Source of the DNA: AEGEAN-183 sp964614345
Lineage (GTDB): Bacteria > Pseudomonadota > Gammaproteobacteria > Magnimaribacterales > Magnimaribacteraceae
Assembly (NCBI GenBank): GCA_964614345.1
Contig: CAZTLP010000003.1
Location: 1 to 64,000 of the forward strand
Reading direction: 5' to 3'
DNA: 64,000 nucleotides
The translations under genes were made by a program, and so were the position numbers. Numbering within the stretch: position 1 is the first letter of the stretch; each line of letters starts with the position of its first letter. This document shows, piece by piece, positions 57,247 to 64,000 of the stretch. Below the pieces are notes generated by a model, which ran no database searches, was not told where the DNA came from, and saw only the letters and a program-made list of their open reading frames with translations.

Positions 57247-58286
57247 ATGTCCGAAAAAGAAGAAAGAATTTATCCCGGAGAACTTCTAAAAGAAGCTAGG
57301 AAAAAGACAAGACGAAGATACAAAAGATTTTCTTCTGAATTAGGAATTCCAGAAAAATATTTGGAAGCCTTAGAAGAGAATAACTTTTCTCTCATGGCTG
57401 GACCTGCTTATGTGAAAGGATACTTAAGAGCCTACGCAAAAAAATTAGATTTAGACCCAGAAACTGTCATTACAGCCTTTGATAGATATATAAAAGATCA
57501 AAAAAGATTAAAACAGAAGGCTATTAATAAAAAACAGAAGAAAGAAACTAAGAAAAAATTTTCCTACATTTATACACTTATTTTTCTCTTAATTTCTTTG
57601 ATAATCCTGTTAATAATTCTCATTCCTGAACGAAATGATAGTTCTGAAAAGAAAGAAGAGATAAGTTCCTACTCGCAAACTGACTTTCAACACTCAAATG
57701 ATACTCCACCTATTTTGAATACAAAACCAACCTTAATTATTGAACCAAAACAAAATACTTCACAGAATATTTTAGATTTAAATACCCAAGAAGAAGTAAT
57801 TACATCCGATATAGATGAACACATAAAAGATGAAACCAATGAGTTTTCAATGGGGAAAATTAACACTATAGAAATGAATTTTTCGGGAGACTGTTGGATA
57901 GAGTTAATGGACAAAAATGNNNNNNNNNNNNNNNNNNNNNNNNNNNNNNNNNNNNNNNNNNNNNNNNNNNNNNNNNNNNNNNNNNNNNNNNNNNNNNNNN
58001 NNNNNNNNNNNNNNNNNNNACTATAGAAATGAATTTTTCGGGAGACTGTTGGATAGAGTTAATGGACAAAAATGGAATTATTGAATATAGCTTGGTTCAA
58101 GCTGGCTCTTCAATGTTTTTTGAAGGCCATGGCCCATTTAAATTGCTTATAGGAAATAGCGAAAGTGTAGAGTTATTTTACAATGAAACAAAAGTTGACC
58201 TTGCCTCTACCACAAATGTTAAAACTAATGTAAGTTGTTTGGTCTTACCCGAAGGGAAGTGTAGTGAATTTACCTTGTCATATTAA
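57247..58286 (+). CDS. rodZ: Cytoskeletal protein RodZ, interrupted by an assembly gap
   Basis: N-terminal HTH domain (GELLKEARKKTRRRYKRFSS... YVKGYLRAYAKKLDLDP, about residues 11-78), a basic stretch, a membrane helix (about 107-126), a polar linker and a DUF4115 C-terminal domain (NFSGDCWIELMDKNG... PFKLLIGNSESVELFYN). RodZ links MreB filaments to the wall-elongation machinery. A run of 100 N (57920-58019) breaks the frame. The 55 bp before it reappear exactly after it. Removing the N and one copy restores one 294-codon frame, so the gene is probably intact. Its end overlaps ispG by 23 bp. Confidence 0.88.
57865..57919 (+). repeat. 55-bp sequence identical to 58020-58074 (left copy)
   Basis: This stretch, the last 55 bases before the N run, is identical to the first 55 after it. 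It most likely is the unmerged overlap of two contig ends rather than a biological repeat. Confidence 0.9.
57920..58019. other. Assembly gap of 100 N
   Basis: Exactly 100 undetermined bases, the usual placeholder for a gap of unknown size. It lies in the DUF4115 part of rodZ, between two identical 55-bp flanks. Confidence 0.99.
58020..58074 (+). repeat. 55-bp sequence identical to 57865-57919 (right copy)
   Basis: Second copy of the gap-flanking sequence, encoding TIEMNFSGDCWIELMDKN in the same frame as the first copy. Confidence 0.9.
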
Positions 58287-59379
58287 AAGGAGAAAATCCA
58301 AGCAAATAATGGTTGGTGATGTTCCAGTTGGAGGTGGAGCTCCTATTTCAGTACAAAGTATGACAAATACTGATACTCGAGATGTGAAGTCTACTCTAGC
58401 TCAAGTTAATAGCCTCAAAGAAACTGGAGCTGACTTGGTAAGGATTTCAGTGCCAGACGAGGAGTCTGTTACTGCTTTTAGCAAAATAAAAAAAGAATCA
58501 AAAGTACCACTTATAGCTGATATTCACTTTGATCATAAACTAGCCTTGGGAGTAATTAAGAACGGAGCAGATTGTTTGAGAATAAATCCTGGAAATATTG
58601 GGAAAAGAGAAAAGGTAGAGGAAGTTGTTTCTTCAGCAAAGGATCATGGTGTACCAATCCGAATAGGAGTTAATGCGGGGTCATTAGAGAAGAAGCTACA
58701 AAAGAAATATGGAGAACCTACTGCGGATGCATTAGTTGAATCAGCTATGAATCATGTTGAAATTTTACAGTCTCTTAACTTCAATAACTTCAAACTGAGC
58801 ATTAAAGCCTCTGATGTTTTTCTTACTATAGATAGCTATAGAAAGATTTCTAAATTAATTGAACAGCCTCTTCATTTAGGTATTACTGAAGCTGGTGGTT
58901 TTAGATCAGGAACCGTTAAATCTGCTATTGGCTTGGGATCTTTGCTGCTGGAAGGAATAGGAGATACCATAAGGATTTCTTTAGCTTCTGAACCAGAGAA
59001 TGAAATAAAAGTAGGTTTCGATATACTCAAAAGTTTAAAGCTAAGATCTCGAGGCATTAATTTCATTGCTTGCCCTAGCTGCTCAAGAATGAATTTTGAT
59101 GTGATAGGAACGATGAATGAACTTGAAAGACGTTTAGAAAATGTATCTGAAGATTTAGATGTTGCAGTAATAGGATGTTATGTAAATGGTCCAGGCGAAT
59201 CTAAACATGTCGCTTTGGGTGTAACAGGCGCTTCACCAAAAAACTTAATTTATGTTGATGGTAAGCCTGACCATAAAATAGAAAGTGAAAATTTAGTTGA
59301 TCATCTTGAATCTTTAATAAGAGAAAAAATTAACAATCAGAAAGAGAATCAAGAAAGACTTATAGCAAAATCAGATTGA
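58264..59379 (+). CDS. ispG: (E)-4-hydroxy-3-methylbut-2-enyl-diphosphate synthase IspG
   Basis: 371 residues from a GTG at 58264, matching the E. coli length of 372. IKRRKSKQIMVGDVPVGGGA and VQSMTNTDTRDV open the TIM-barrel domain. The [4Fe-4S] ligands lie in ACPSCSRMNFD and GCYVNGPGE. The enzyme makes HMBPP in the MEP pathway and uses reduced ferredoxin or flavodoxin. The start lies 23 bp within rodZ, next to an AGGAGA that would serve an internal ATG at 58309 instead; the alignment favours the GTG. Confidence 0.96.
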   Translation: MNLPCHIKRRKSKQIMVGDVPVGGGAPISVQSMTNTDTRDVKSTLAQVNSLKETGADLVRISVPDEESVTAFSKIKKESKVPLIADIHFDHKLALGVIKNGADCLRINPGNIGKREKVEEVVSSAKDHGVPIRIGVNAGSLEKKLQKKYGEPTADALVESAMNHVEILQSLNFNNFKLSIKASDVFLTIDSYRKISKLIEQPLHLGITEAGGFRSGTVKSAIGLGSLLLEGIGDTIRISLASEPENEIKVGFDILKSLKLRSRGINFIACPSCSRMNFDVIGTMNELERRLENVSEDLDVAVIGCYVNGPGESKHVALGVTGASPKNLIYVDGKPDHKIESENLVDHLESLIREKINNQKENQERLIAKSD

Positions 59380-59382
59380 AAA

Positions 59383-60657
59383 ATGGGTAAATTTAAAACA
59401 ATAAGAGGCATGAATGATGTCAAGCCGAGCGAAGTTTCAGTTTGGCAATTTGTAGAGACGAACATTAGATCTATCTTTGCTTCATATGCTTATGATGAAA
59501 TTCGGTTTCCTATAGTAGAACAGACAGAACTATTTTCTAGGTCTGTAGGAGAAGCAACTGACATTGTTTCAAAAGAAATGTATACATTTGAAGACAGAAA
59601 TGGAGATAGCATTTCCTTAAGACCAGAAGGTACTGCAAGTTGTGTGAGAGCTTGCCTCGAAAATGATCTTTTAAGAGTTGATTCCCCAAAGCTTTGGTAT
59701 ATGGGTCCTATGTTTAGATATGAAAGACCCCAAAAGGGTAGATCCAGACAATTCCACCAGGCTAGTGCCGAAGTTTTTGGAATACATAGCCATAACGTTG
59801 ATGCTGAGCTCATGATGCTAACTAGCAGCTTGTGGGATGTTCTTGGGATAAAAAACCAAATTAATTTAGAGATAAATAGTCTAGGCAACTCAGATACTAG
59901 AAAAGAATATAGAAGTCTTCTACAAGATTTCTTGCAGTCATTTTCTAGTGAATTAGACGAAAATTCTCAAAGACAACTAGAACAAAATCCACTGAGGATT
60001 TTAGATTCTAAATCTAAAAGAATTAAAGAGATTTTAGTCAATGCTCCTTCAATTTTAGATCACCTAGATTCTGAATCTGAAGATCACTTCAATAAGTTAA
60101 AAGATTTGCTTACTAAATCTAATATTGATTTTGAGATAAATGATAAGTTGGTTAGAGGATTGGATTATTACAACAAAACTGTTTTTGAGTGGAAAACCAA
60201 AGATCTTGGTGCTCAAGACACAGTTTGTGGAGGAGGAAGGTATGATGACTTAGTACGCCTATTAGGAGGTAAAGATTGTCCTGCAGTAGGATTTTCTATT
60301 GGTTTGGAGAGGTTAGTCTTGCTTGTCAAAGAATATTCTAAGGATAATATTTCTACAGAGACCGAACTAGATTGTAATTTCATATGTCTAACTGAAGACT
60401 CAGTGTCCTATGCCCTTACAAATGCTGAAAAGATTAGAGAAGCAATTCCTGCAATTAACTTGAAAGTAAACTTACAGGCCACAAGTGCTAATTCTCAATT
60501 TAAAAGAGCTGATAAATCAGGATCCAAAATTGCATTGATTGTGGGCGAGGAAGAGTTAAAGGATAATAAGATCTCAATTAAGGACTTGGAAAAGAAAGAA
60601 TCTCAAGAGACTCTTGATTTGGACCAAATTATAAGCAGATTAAAAAAACTATACTAA
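59383..60657 (+). CDS. hisS: Histidyl-tRNA synthetase
   Basis: 424 residues. IRGMNDVKPSE, the class II motif 2 GPMFRYERPQKGRSRQFHQ, the histidine motifs LVRGLDYYNKTVFEW and GGGRYDDLVRLLGG, motif 3 AVGFSIGLERLVLL, then an anticodon-binding domain. Standard place between ispG and yfgM. Confidence 0.97.
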   Translation: MGKFKTIRGMNDVKPSEVSVWQFVETNIRSIFASYAYDEIRFPIVEQTELFSRSVGEATDIVSKEMYTFEDRNGDSISLRPEGTASCVRACLENDLLRVDSPKLWYMGPMFRYERPQKGRSRQFHQASAEVFGIHSHNVDAELMMLTSSLWDVLGIKNQINLEINSLGNSDTRKEYRSLLQDFLQSFSSELDENSQRQLEQNPLRILDSKSKRIKEILVNAPSILDHLDSESEDHFNKLKDLLTKSNIDFEINDKLVRGLDYYNKTVFEWKTKDLGAQDTVCGGGRYDDLVRLLGGKDCPAVGFSIGLERLVLLVKEYSKDNISTETELDCNFICLTEDSVSYALTNAEKIREAIPAINLKVNLQATSANSQFKRADKSGSKIALIVGEEELKDNKISIKDLEKKESQETLDLDQIISRLKKLY

Positions 60658-60664
60658 TAATCAT

Positions 60665-61303
60665 ATGGTTAAGCTTTCTTCAACAGAAGAAGAGAACACA
60701 GAATTTCTGAGTTCCTTGTGGGATAAGTATAAGTATCTGATCTTGCTTTCATTGGTTTTGTTAGGTGCAGGAATCTTTGGGTGGGAAAGTTGGTCACAAA
60801 ATAGATTAAGTAACTTACAAGATTCTGCCGACATGTATGAATCTTTCATCAATTCACTAAATGACAATGATTTAGATCAACAAGTATTAGCTGACCAGAT
60901 CATTAAAGAATATCCCAATACTCTTTATGCAGATTTAGTAACTTTTCATCTTGCTAAGATTTCGGTTGAAGAAGAAGATCTTAGTAAGGCTGAAGAGCAT
61001 TTGATGTGGATATTGCAGAGGCACGAGTCAAAATGGGGGTCAGATTTTGATCCAATTGAAACAACTGCTCGATTAAGGCTAGCTAGAGTTTTGATAGCAA
61101 ACGATAATTCAAATAAGGCCTTGGAGATAATTAGCGAATCTGAAAATATGAGTAGCGCACTGCATGAAGTTAAAGGAGATGCCGAAGAAAAATTAGGCTT
61201 ATATGCAGAAGCTAAGTTAAGTTATCTCAAAGCACTTGAGTCAAATCAAAGTCAGTCGGTAGAAGCAATTCTAAAAATGAAATTAGCTAACCTGGATACC
61301 TGA
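60665..61303 (+). CDS. yfgM: Translocon-associated TPR protein YfgM
   Basis: 212 residues. One membrane helix (about residues 21-41, KYLILLSLVLLGAGIFGWES), then TPR-like repeats in the periplasmic part (DLVTFHLAKISVEEEDLSKA, LYAEAKLSYLKALES). YfgM binds SecYEG and hands clients to periplasmic chaperones. Position between hisS and bamB is as in E. coli. Confidence 0.9.
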   Translation: MVKLSSTEEENTEFLSSLWDKYKYLILLSLVLLGAGIFGWESWSQNRLSNLQDSADMYESFINSLNDNDLDQQVLADQIIKEYPNTLYADLVTFHLAKISVEEEDLSKAEEHLMWILQRHESKWGSDFDPIETTARLRLARVLIANDNSNKALEIISESENMSSALHEVKGDAEEKLGLYAEAKLSYLKALESNQSQSVEAILKMKLANLDT

Positions 61304-61304
61304 A

Positions 61305-62468
61305 ATGTTTAAAACAGTAAGACTTTTTACTATTTTGCTGTCTCTAGTAATTTTAAGTGGTTGTTCTTCACTAAGTTGGTTGAAATTCTGGGGAGATGAT
61401 GAAGAGGAGATAGAACTTCCAGCTGTTTTGGAGGAAATAACTCAAAAGGTCACAATCAGTAGCTTATGGGATGCGAAAGTAGGAAAAGAAAAAATTCAAG
61501 GGAGAATTTTTCCTTCGATAAGCGGAGAGAGGCTTTTTTATATAAATGCTGAAGGGGAATTATTTGCTTTTGATAAAAATAATGGAAGAAAGATATGGGA
61601 AAAGGAAACAGATGACCAAGCTTCCGGAGGAATAGAAACTGCTTTTAGAAAAATAATTTACGGAACTTTAGATGGCGAAGTAGTAGTTTTAAGCCAAGAA
61701 AATGGTGAAGAAACTTGGAGAGCTCAAGCTACTAGCGAAATACTTTCTTCACCGATTACAAATGGCAGTGTTGTTATTGCCCAAGGAGCAGATGGGAGTG
61801 TAACGGGATTTGATTTTAATAATGGAGAGCAGAACTGGATTCATCAAGTAACAGTTCCTAACTTAAGTCTCCGTGGAACTTCTGCTCCAATATTAAAACA
61901 AGGATTTATTTTTACAGGATTCGCAAATGGAACAGTGGCAATGATTTATCCGGATTCTGGTGCTGTAAGATTAGAGTTACCCATCACAATTAATGAAGCC
62001 GCTTCAGAGTTAGAGAGGATTGTGGATATAGATGGGAAAGTTGTAGTTTCCAGTGATGTGTTAGTGTCAGCCTCTTATCAAGGTCATATAACTGCCATAG
62101 ATCTTCAACAAGGTAGACCTATTTGGCAAGAAAAGGTGTCTACCACCAAAGATTTAGTTGAGGTTAGATCTAGAGTGGTTGTCATAGATGATAAAGATAT
62201 CTTAAAAGCCTTTGGTTTATCTTCAGGTGTAGTTTTATGGCAACAAGAAGGGTTAAAGTTAAGAGGTTTAACTTCTCCAGTAAGCGTTAGAGGAAATATA
62301 GCTGTTGGTGATTTTGAAGGGTACATTCATTTAATCAATGGCGGAGATGGTTCTTTCTTAGGTAGATTCAGAGCATCTAAGAATCCAATTGTTGAAATAG
62401 TTTCTGAAGGAGACAAGCTAGCAATAACTGATAGTAAAGGAAGGTTGTTTTTCTTATCTCTTTCATAA
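61305..62468 (+). CDS. bamB: Outer membrane assembly lipoprotein BamB
   Basis: 387 residues. Lipoprotein signal ending LVILSGC (Cys20), then an eight-bladed PQQ-type propeller with repeats such as ELFAFDKNNGRKIWEKE, EVVVLSQENGEETWRAQ and HITAIDLQQGRPIWQEK. BamB assists the Bam complex in inserting outer-membrane proteins. 1 bp after yfgM. Confidence 0.95.
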   Translation: MFKTVRLFTILLSLVILSGCSSLSWLKFWGDDEEEIELPAVLEEITQKVTISSLWDAKVGKEKIQGRIFPSISGERLFYINAEGELFAFDKNNGRKIWEKETDDQASGGIETAFRKIIYGTLDGEVVVLSQENGEETWRAQATSEILSSPITNGSVVIAQGADGSVTGFDFNNGEQNWIHQVTVPNLSLRGTSAPILKQGFIFTGFANGTVAMIYPDSGAVRLELPITINEAASELERIVDIDGKVVVSSDVLVSASYQGHITAIDLQQGRPIWQEKVSTTKDLVEVRSRVVVIDDKDILKAFGLSSGVVLWQQEGLKLRGLTSPVSVRGNIAVGDFEGYIHLINGGDGSFLGRFRASKNPIVEIVSEGDKLAITDSKGRLFFLSLS

Positions 62469-62510
62469 CTCTTTATAATTACTATTTTTCATTACAGAGC
62501 ATATTGAGTC

Positions 62511-63881
62511 ATGTCTTCTATAGTTGCTATTGTTGGGAGACCTAATGTAGGCAAATCTAGCTTGTTTAATTTATTAACTGGATCAAGAGCTGCACTGGTA
62601 GCTGATTTTTCTGGTTTAACCCGAGACAGACAATATGGTGGAGATTCAATGTCTTCAGCTATATTAATAGATACTGGCGGCCTAGGAAGTAATTCTTCTG
62701 ATCTAAGTAAAGATGTCATAAAACAGACAAATTTAGCAATTGATGAAGCCGACTTCTTGTTCTTTCTGGTGGACGGAAAAGACGGATTGGTACCTCTTGA
62801 TGAAGAAATTGCTAAGAAGTTAAGAAAAACCAATAAGCCCGTTAAGCTAATAGTTAATAAAGTAGACAATGCAAAAGACTTTGAAAGTAGTACAGAGTTT
62901 GATCAGCTAGGGTTTCAAGATAAGGTCATAATTTCAGCTGCACATAACAAAGGTTTAGGTAAGATAAAAGAAGCTTTATTAGAAATTTCCCCTAAGTCTG
63001 AACCAAGCCTAGAAAAAAGAAATAACCTAGTAGTTTCTTTGTTAGGTAGACCGAATGTTGGTAAATCAACTTTAATAAATAAATTATCTGGATTCGAAAG
63101 AGTCTTAGTATCTTCAGAATCAGGAACTACAAGAGACTCAATAGAAGTTCCTGTTAAAGAGGGAGAAATTACTTTAATAGATACAGCTGGGGTTAGAAGA
63201 AAAAGTGCTGCTAAAGGTAAAGTTGAACAAGTTTCTATTTCACAATCATTAGAGGCAATTAAGAAGTCCAATGTTGTTATCCATATTTTAGATGCTGTGG
63301 AACCTCTTGTTGATCAAGATATGCATTTATTAGGACTTGCATTATCTATTGGAAAGCCAGTTCTGCTTGTTGCTAATAAAATTGACCTTTTAAATAAAGA
63401 AGAAATATCTAAATTAACTGATCACATTTATAGAAAGTTAAATTTTGCAAAGTTTGTAAGTGTCTCTTTAATTTCAGCCAAAGAAGGCAAAGGGTTAAAG
63501 GAACTTTTAAGTTTGGCTGAAGAGGCTTACCTATCCAGTAGTAAGGATTTTGAGACCTCTACACTTAACAACATTTTAAATGAAGCAATAAAAAAACAAC
63601 CGCCTCCTTTAGTGGGCAGATTTAGGCCAAAGTTGAGATATGCCCACCAAGGAGGGAAAAACCCTCCTTTATTCATTATTCATGGAAATAATTTAAAAAA
63701 ACTTCCTTCTTCTTATGAAAAATACATAGAAAATTATTTTAGAGAACATTTAAAACTAAGATCTACACCATTATTCCTAGAATTACGTGAAGGAGATAAT
63801 CCTTATAAAGACAAACCAAATATATTGACTGGAAGACAAAAAAAGAAAAGAAAAAGAATGATTAAAAGAACTAAAAAATAA
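62511..63881 (+). CDS. der: Ribosome-assembly GTPase Der (EngA)
   Basis: 456 residues with two GTPase domains: P-loops GRPNVGKSSL (about 8-17) and GRPNVGKSTL (about 180-189), switch DTGG and DTAG, and NKVD/NKID specificity motifs. A KH-like domain follows (RPKLRYAHQGGKNPPLFIIHGN) and a very basic tail (RQKKKRKRMIKRTKK). Der helps 50S assembly. A TATAAT at 62474-62479 could give it a promoter of its own, but has no -35. Confidence 0.97.
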   Translation: MSSIVAIVGRPNVGKSSLFNLLTGSRAALVADFSGLTRDRQYGGDSMSSAILIDTGGLGSNSSDLSKDVIKQTNLAIDEADFLFFLVDGKDGLVPLDEEIAKKLRKTNKPVKLIVNKVDNAKDFESSTEFDQLGFQDKVIISAAHNKGLGKIKEALLEISPKSEPSLEKRNNLVVSLLGRPNVGKSTLINKLSGFERVLVSSESGTTRDSIEVPVKEGEITLIDTAGVRRKSAAKGKVEQVSISQSLEAIKKSNVVIHILDAVEPLVDQDMHLLGLALSIGKPVLLVANKIDLLNKEEISKLTDHIYRKLNFAKFVSVSLISAKEGKGLKELLSLAEEAYLSSSKDFETSTLNNILNEAIKKQPPPLVGRFRPKLRYAHQGGKNPPLFIIHGNNLKKLPSSYEKYIENYFREHLKLRSTPLFLELREGDNPYKDKPNILTGRQKKKRKRMIKRTKK

Positions 63882-64000
63882 TGAGAAGAGATAACAATAA
63901 AATTATCTTTTTTCTGTTAGTCTGTTTTCTTTTTGTTAGTCCTAATCAATTACAAACAACAGATTTGAAAGAATTAAGTCCTCCAAAACCAAAAAAACAA
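63881..64000 (+). CDS. Start of a putative secreted protein (truncated at window end)
   Basis: The ATG shares its first base with the der stop codon, and the frame is open to the window edge (40 codons). MRRDNNKIIFFLLVCFLFVS reads as a signal peptide or membrane anchor, followed by a proline/lysine-rich stretch (SPPKPKKQ). No family can be assigned from this much. Confidence 0.55.
   Translation, partial: MRRDNNKIIFFLLVCFLFVSPNQLQTTDLKELSPPKPKKQ

Noticed and set aside
57894..58286. Second, separate gene after the N gap
   Set aside because: Its frame runs through N; the coding part after the gap continues the DUF4115 domain of rodZ once the duplicated 55 bp are merged.
62474..62479. Promoter for der
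   Set aside because: TATAAT is present but no -35 or extended -10 supports it, and such hexamers are common by chance in AT-rich DNA.
1..64000. CRISPR arrays, insertion sequences, prophage or toxin-antitoxin modules
   Set aside because: I saw no regularly spaced repeats, transposase genes, terminal inverted repeats with target duplications, or phage structural genes. The only phage-like traces are the nuclease at 35514 and the arm domain at 53306-53546.

Overview
The window is an AT-rich, very tightly packed bacterial chromosome segment. The gene content and neighbour order are gammaproteobacterial: lpoA/rsmI, the dcw cluster, rpsF-rpsR-rplI, eno-ftsB-ispD-ispF-surE-pcm, the tol-pal operon, bepA/perM/bcp/dapA/bamC/purC, isc, and ndk-rodZ-ispG-hisS-yfgM-bamB-der. 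Near-zero spacing, missing accessory genes and the low-GC style suggest a genome-streamlined marine gammaproteobacterium. SAR86-like is my best guess; it is an inference, not something the sequence proves. A run of 100 N flanked by an identical 55-bp sequence shows that this is a draft assembly.

Layout. 1-2317: divergent lpoA (cut at the left edge) and rsmI, then the RNase P RNA gene. 2399-18779: a complete division and peptidoglycan (dcw) cluster behind a promoter carrying AAAGTGT repeats, the likely MraZ operator. ftsQ-ftsA-ftsZ sit between ftsL and ftsI instead of at the 3' end. 18764-21531: rpsF-rpsR-rplI with a structured leader, then dnaB. 21634-29310: pyrG-kdsA-eno-ftsB-ispD-ispF-surE-pcm and a DUF368 (PopT-type) lipid-carrier transporter. 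29291-32585: ferredoxin fdxA, pncC, recA with a canonical SOS box, and an insertion-domain-less proS. 32683-40572: a cysteine-free FmdB-like gene, aspS, yebC, a phage-type PD-(D/E)XK nuclease where ruvCAB would be expected, then ybgC-tolQRAB-pal-cpoB. 40598-48643: tRNA-Lys, crcB, small conserved genes, bepA, tusA, perM, bcp, dapA, bamC and purC. 48645-53546: a minus-strand operon for a 2-oxoacid:ferredoxin oxidoreductase (korA, korB) and a GltD-like flavoprotein whose N terminus resembles a tyrosine-integrase arm domain. 53754-56768: iscR-iscS-iscU-iscA-fdx-iscX without hscBA. 56828-64000: ndk, rodZ (broken by the gap), ispG, hisS, yfgM, bamB, der and the start of a secreted protein.

Most of the window serves envelope building (Lipid II synthesis, divisome, Tol-Pal, Bam, LpoA, RodZ) plus core information processing. 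The most unusual parts are two apparent captures of phage-type domains into core loci: the PD-(D/E)XK nuclease in the ruvCAB position, and the integrase-like arm fused to the oxidoreductase. Others are the moved ftsQAZ block with a lipoprotein-like FtsQ, the MraZ operator of AAAGTGT type, and an isc operon that keeps the HscA-recognition motif in IscU but has no hscBA next to it.
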